The position numbers and the translations under genes were made by a program. Positions 52,282 through 54,318 of a DNA stretch of 54,318 bases are shown here, piece after piece (the stretch's first letter is position 1; each line of letters opens with the position of its first letter). Source of the stretch: Crocinitomicaceae bacterium (GTDB lineage: Bacteria; Bacteroidota; Bacteroidia; Flavobacteriales_D; Crocinitomicaceae); NCBI GenBank assembly GCA_024643545.1, contig JAHEMR010000037.1:1-54318 (forward strand), written 5' to 3'. Below the pieces are notes generated by a model. That model worked only from the letters and a program-made list of their open reading frames with translations, was not told the origin of the DNA and ran no database searches.

Positions 52282-53183
52282 TAGAAGTACCCCTCTTTTT
52301 TACGGTCTTCCATCGAAGATTCGGAACGAAAATCATCTGCACGATTCCCGCGTTCGGATTGATTCATTTCCTTTAATTCTGCGATAATTTCAGCAACTGT
52401 AGATGCACTTGATTCCATCGCGCCACTAATGGTCATATCGCCAATGGTACGGAAACGAATGTTTAGGTCGGTTAATTGATCTGACGCGTGCGAAATGAGG
52501 TAAGGTGATTGTGCCAATATACTTTCTTTCCTTCTGACACACGGACGATGATGCGCAAAATACAAACTTGGCAATGCAATGTTTTCTTTCAAGATGTATT
52601 CCCACACGTCCAATTCGGTCCAGTTACTGATTGGAAACACTCGGAATTGTTCTCCTTGATTTTTACGGCCATTATACAAGTGCCAAATTTCTGGACCTTG
52701 GTTTTTGGGATCCCATTGTCCGAAAGCATCTCGGTGGGAGAAAAAACGTTCCTTTGCACGTGCTTTTTCCTCATCTCGACGTCCACCGCCAATCGCAGCA
52801 TCAAATCCATTGGATTCCATGCTTTCTAAAAGGGTAATCGACTGGGCACGATTTCGATTCGCGTTAGGTCCACTTTCTTCTTGTACCGTTTGACGTTGAA
52901 TGGAATCCTCCACTTTTCCAACGACCAATCGTACGTTTAAACGCGCTGTCAATTCATCTCGAAACTGGATTGTTTCCGGAAAATTATGTCCGGTATCGAT
53001 GTGTAACAACGAAAATGGAATTGGTCCCGGGGCAAAAGCTTTTGCTGCTAAATGTGTGACTACAATCGAATCCTTTCCTCCAGAGAATAAAATGCATGGA
53101 TGCTCAAATTGAGCGAATGCCTCCCGCAGTACAAAGACAGCTTCCGCCTCTAATTCCTCCAAATAATTTAATCGGTAGCTCAT
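52281..53183 (-). CDS. cysD: Sulfate adenylyltransferase subunit 2
   Basis: 300 aa from the ATG at 53183 (MSYRLNYLEE...), which forms an ATGA overlap with the cysC stop; an in-frame ATG at 53222 lies inside cysC. The PP-loop ATP pyrophosphatase motif FSGGKDSIVVTHLA (~33-46) is present, with LHIDTGHNFPETI, GGRRDEEKARAKERFFS and FPISNWTELDVWEY. Makes APS from sulfate and ATP with CysN. Confidence 0.95.
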   Translation of the reverse strand: MSYRLNYLEELEAEAVFVLREAFAQFEHPCILFSGGKDSIVVTHLAAKAFAPGPIPFSLLHIDTGHNFPETIQFRDELTARLNVRLVVGKVEDSIQRQTVQEESGPNANRNRAQSITLLESMESNGFDAAIGGGRRDEEKARAKERFFSHRDAFGQWDPKNQGPEIWHLYNGRKNQGEQFRVFPISNWTELDVWEYILKENIALPSLYFAHHRPCVRRKESILAQSPYLISHASDQLTDLNIRFRTIGDMTISGAMESSASTVAEIIAELKEMNQSERGNRADDFRSESSMEDRKKEGYF

Positions 53184-53710
53184 CTTTTGTCGAAAAAAGT
53201 ATGTAAGATTTGGTCCAGGCATTCATCCGTTGTTTGTTCATTTGTGTCCAGTATCAAATCGACTTGAGTTGGACGTTCAAATGGAGCGGAAACTCCAGTA
53301 AATTGAGCCATTGTTCCGTTGTCTACTTTTTTGTAGAGTCCTTTCACATCTCGTTCTCGACAGGTATTTACATCGGCATCCACAAAAATAAAACGGACAG
53401 AAGTTCCAAGTATTTCCCGCACCTTTTCACGGTGTTGTTCTTCCGGTGTGATAAAGGAAGCAATAACAACCTCATGATTCTCGAGCAATAATTTCGCGAT
53501 TTCAGCAGACCGTCGCATATTTTCCATGCGGTCTTCGGATGAAAAGCCAAGGTCTTGGTTGATTCCTGCGCGCAATTGATCACCATCGATGGAAACAGCC
53601 GATATTCCCGTTGATTTCAATTGATCGAGCAACAAATTGGACAAGGTAGATTTACCCGAACCAGAAAGGCCGAAGAACCAAAAAACGGATGGATTAGGAT
53701 TACTTGACAT
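53180..53710 (-). CDS. cysC: Adenylylsulfate (APS) kinase
   Basis: 176 aa. P-loop FGLSGSGKSTLSNLLL (~13-28). APS-binding segments: SIDGDQLRAGINQDLGFSSE, DRMENMRRSAEIAKLL and ASFITPEEQHREKVRE. It phosphorylates APS to PAPS. It begins the minus-strand operon cysC-cysD-cysN, with overlapping stop/start codons. No PAPS or sulfite reductase gene is in the window, so PAPS may go to assimilation genes elsewhere or to sulfotransferases. Confidence 0.95.
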   Translation of the reverse strand: MSSNPNPSVFWFFGLSGSGKSTLSNLLLDQLKSTGISAVSIDGDQLRAGINQDLGFSSEDRMENMRRSAEIAKLLLENHEVVIASFITPEEQHREKVREILGTSVRFIFVDADVNTCRERDVKGLYKKVDNGTMAQFTGVSAPFERPTQVDLILDTNEQTTDECLDQILHTFFDKR

Positions 53711-53757
53711 GCGGTATTAAAAGTAATAAATTCAGCGGAACAAAATAGGTGGGCAAA

Positions 53758-53789
53758 AAAAAACTCCTTCCAAAAGGAAAGAGTTTTTT
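53758..53789. terminator. Terminator downstream of rplI
   Basis: Arms AAAAAACTC/GAGTTTTTT with an inner TTCC/GGAA stem (one C-A mismatch between) and an AAAA loop. It lies after the rplI stop codon on the minus strand and before the cysC operon. Confidence 0.85.
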
Positions 53790-53806
53790 AGATCGTTTCG
53801 TAAAGC

Positions 53807-54253
53807 TTACTCGCTAACAACTTCAAATTTGAAGGTTTGTTTCACGCCTTTGTAAATGTTCGCTTCAACTTCGTATGTTCCAATCTCGCGGATTGGCTCA
53901 TCTTTAATTTTCAATGATTTACGGTCAATGTCATGTCCAAGTGCACGAAGTGCATCAGCCAATTGAACCGTATTAACAGAACCAAAGATTTTACCGTTCT
54001 CACCTGCTTTTGTAGCGATAGTGATGGTTAAATCAGCAATTTTAGCTGCCAACTCTTGAGCTTCAGCCAAATTTTTAGATTCTTTGTGAGATTTTTGACG
54101 CATAATCTCAGCGTGTGCTTTTTTCGCGCTAGCCGTAGCAAGCGTTGCGTAACCTTGAGGAATCAAGAAGTTACGACCGTATCCAGGTTTTACGTTCACG
54201 ATTTCGTTTGCGTAACCTAATTTATCAACGTTTTTCTTTAAGATAATTTCCAT
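53807..54253 (-). CDS. rplI: 50S ribosomal protein L9
   Basis: 148 aa, full length. The N-terminal domain has the bL9 signature (VDKLGYANEIVNVKPGYGRN, then FLIPQGYA). A long connecting helix (~45-80) leads to the C-terminal rRNA-binding domain with KAGENGKIFGSVNTVQLADA. It binds 23S rRNA at the base of the L1 stalk. It follows rpsR by 29 bp, the standard rpsF-rpsR-rplI order. Confidence 0.97.
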   Translation of the reverse strand: MEIILKKNVDKLGYANEIVNVKPGYGRNFLIPQGYATLATASAKKAHAEIMRQKSHKESKNLAEAQELAAKIADLTITIATKAGENGKIFGSVNTVQLADALRALGHDIDRKSLKIKDEPIREIGTYEVEANIYKGVKQTFKFEVVSE

Positions 54254-54282
54254 GACTTTCAGTTTTTCTGTTCAACAAATGA

Positions 54283-54318
54283 TTATTTCAACATATCACC
54301 AACGTATGGAAGGATCGC
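54283..54318 (-). CDS. rpsR: 30S ribosomal protein S18, C-terminal end (partial)
   Basis: Only the last 11 codons and the TAA (54283-54285) are inside the window. They encode AILPYVGDMLK, which matches the ALLPYVGDLLK-type end of bS18 in Flavobacteriia. The position directly upstream of rplI supports the call. The gene continues past the right edge. Confidence 0.85.
   Translation of the reverse strand, partial: AILPYVGDMLK

Noticed and set aside
1..54318. CRISPR array, prophage, integron or secretion island
   Set aside because: No regularly spaced short repeats, no Cas, integrase, capsid or transposase protein could be recognised in any frame.
1..54318. tRNA or rRNA genes
   Set aside because: No cloverleaf with CCA-adjacent acceptor stem or conserved GTTCGA-type loop, and no rRNA-like sequence, was noticed in the intergenic regions by eye; a covariance search would be more sensitive.

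Overview
The window comes from a member of the Bacteroidota, most likely order Flavobacteriales and possibly a Crocinitomicaceae/Fluviicola-like organism (the family is an inference). The evidence is low-GC DNA, three proteins ending in type IX secretion (T9SS) sorting domains, a TonB-dependent receptor with an N-terminal carboxypeptidase-like domain, TAnnTTTG-type -7 promoter elements, few Shine-Dalgarno sequences, and an S18 protein with the Flavobacteriia-like C-terminus next to L9. No rRNA, tRNA, CRISPR array, transposase or phage gene was seen.

Left part, 1-5.7 kb: accessory and rearranged. It has a T9SS cargo protein, a MORN-like secreted protein, a zinc-ribbon membrane protein and a membrane-anchored HTH/kelch protein. 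A 335-bp segment (promoter plus N-terminus of the HTH/kelch gene) is present twice with 3 mismatches. The first copy is cut off exactly where a 152-bp module with two inverted REP-like hairpins begins. A second copy of that module lies at 1454-1605, and a decayed remnant lies near 5.62 kb.

5.7-12.4 kb: a probable glycan-catabolic operon on the minus strand (PhyH dioxygenase, sugar-isomerase-like TIM barrel, GH92 alpha-mannosidase, secreted GH13 amylase), divergent from an AraC-family regulator. 12.1-16.9 kb: a small HTH regulator divergent from six tightly packed envelope or secreted genes of unknown function, including a 59-aa overlapping gene. A palindromic operator-like dyad lies between them, and a strong bidirectional terminator closes the block.

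17-30 kb: pirin, a TPR protein, prfC, ndk, a TonB receptor whose start codon abuts a 15-bp inverted repeat, a DUF2147 protein and a PabA/TrpG amidotransferase. These are followed on the plus strand by ridA, a GT2/degenerate sugar-transferase fusion, a 2-oxoacid dehydrogenase E2, a DEDD exonuclease and an FAH-family hydrolase. 30-41.6 kb, minus strand: a TPR / ComA-like / WD40 / FG-GAP T9SS operon, MoxR, two PpiC chaperone-type genes and guaB.

41.7-54.3 kb: a carboxypeptidase-like-domain protein, lhgO, mtaB, a pterin pair (PTPS-type plus folE), a BI-1 family protein, a 32-aa membrane peptide, a GH3-family adenylating enzyme, a deoxynucleoside kinase and ADP-heptose epimerase. The sulfate-activation operon cysC-cysD-cysN and rplI-rpsR follow (rpsR runs off the edge). 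Most of this right-hand part is ordinary core genome. The unusual signals are the repeats on the left, the envelope gene cluster, several dyads at start sites, and two tiny genes.
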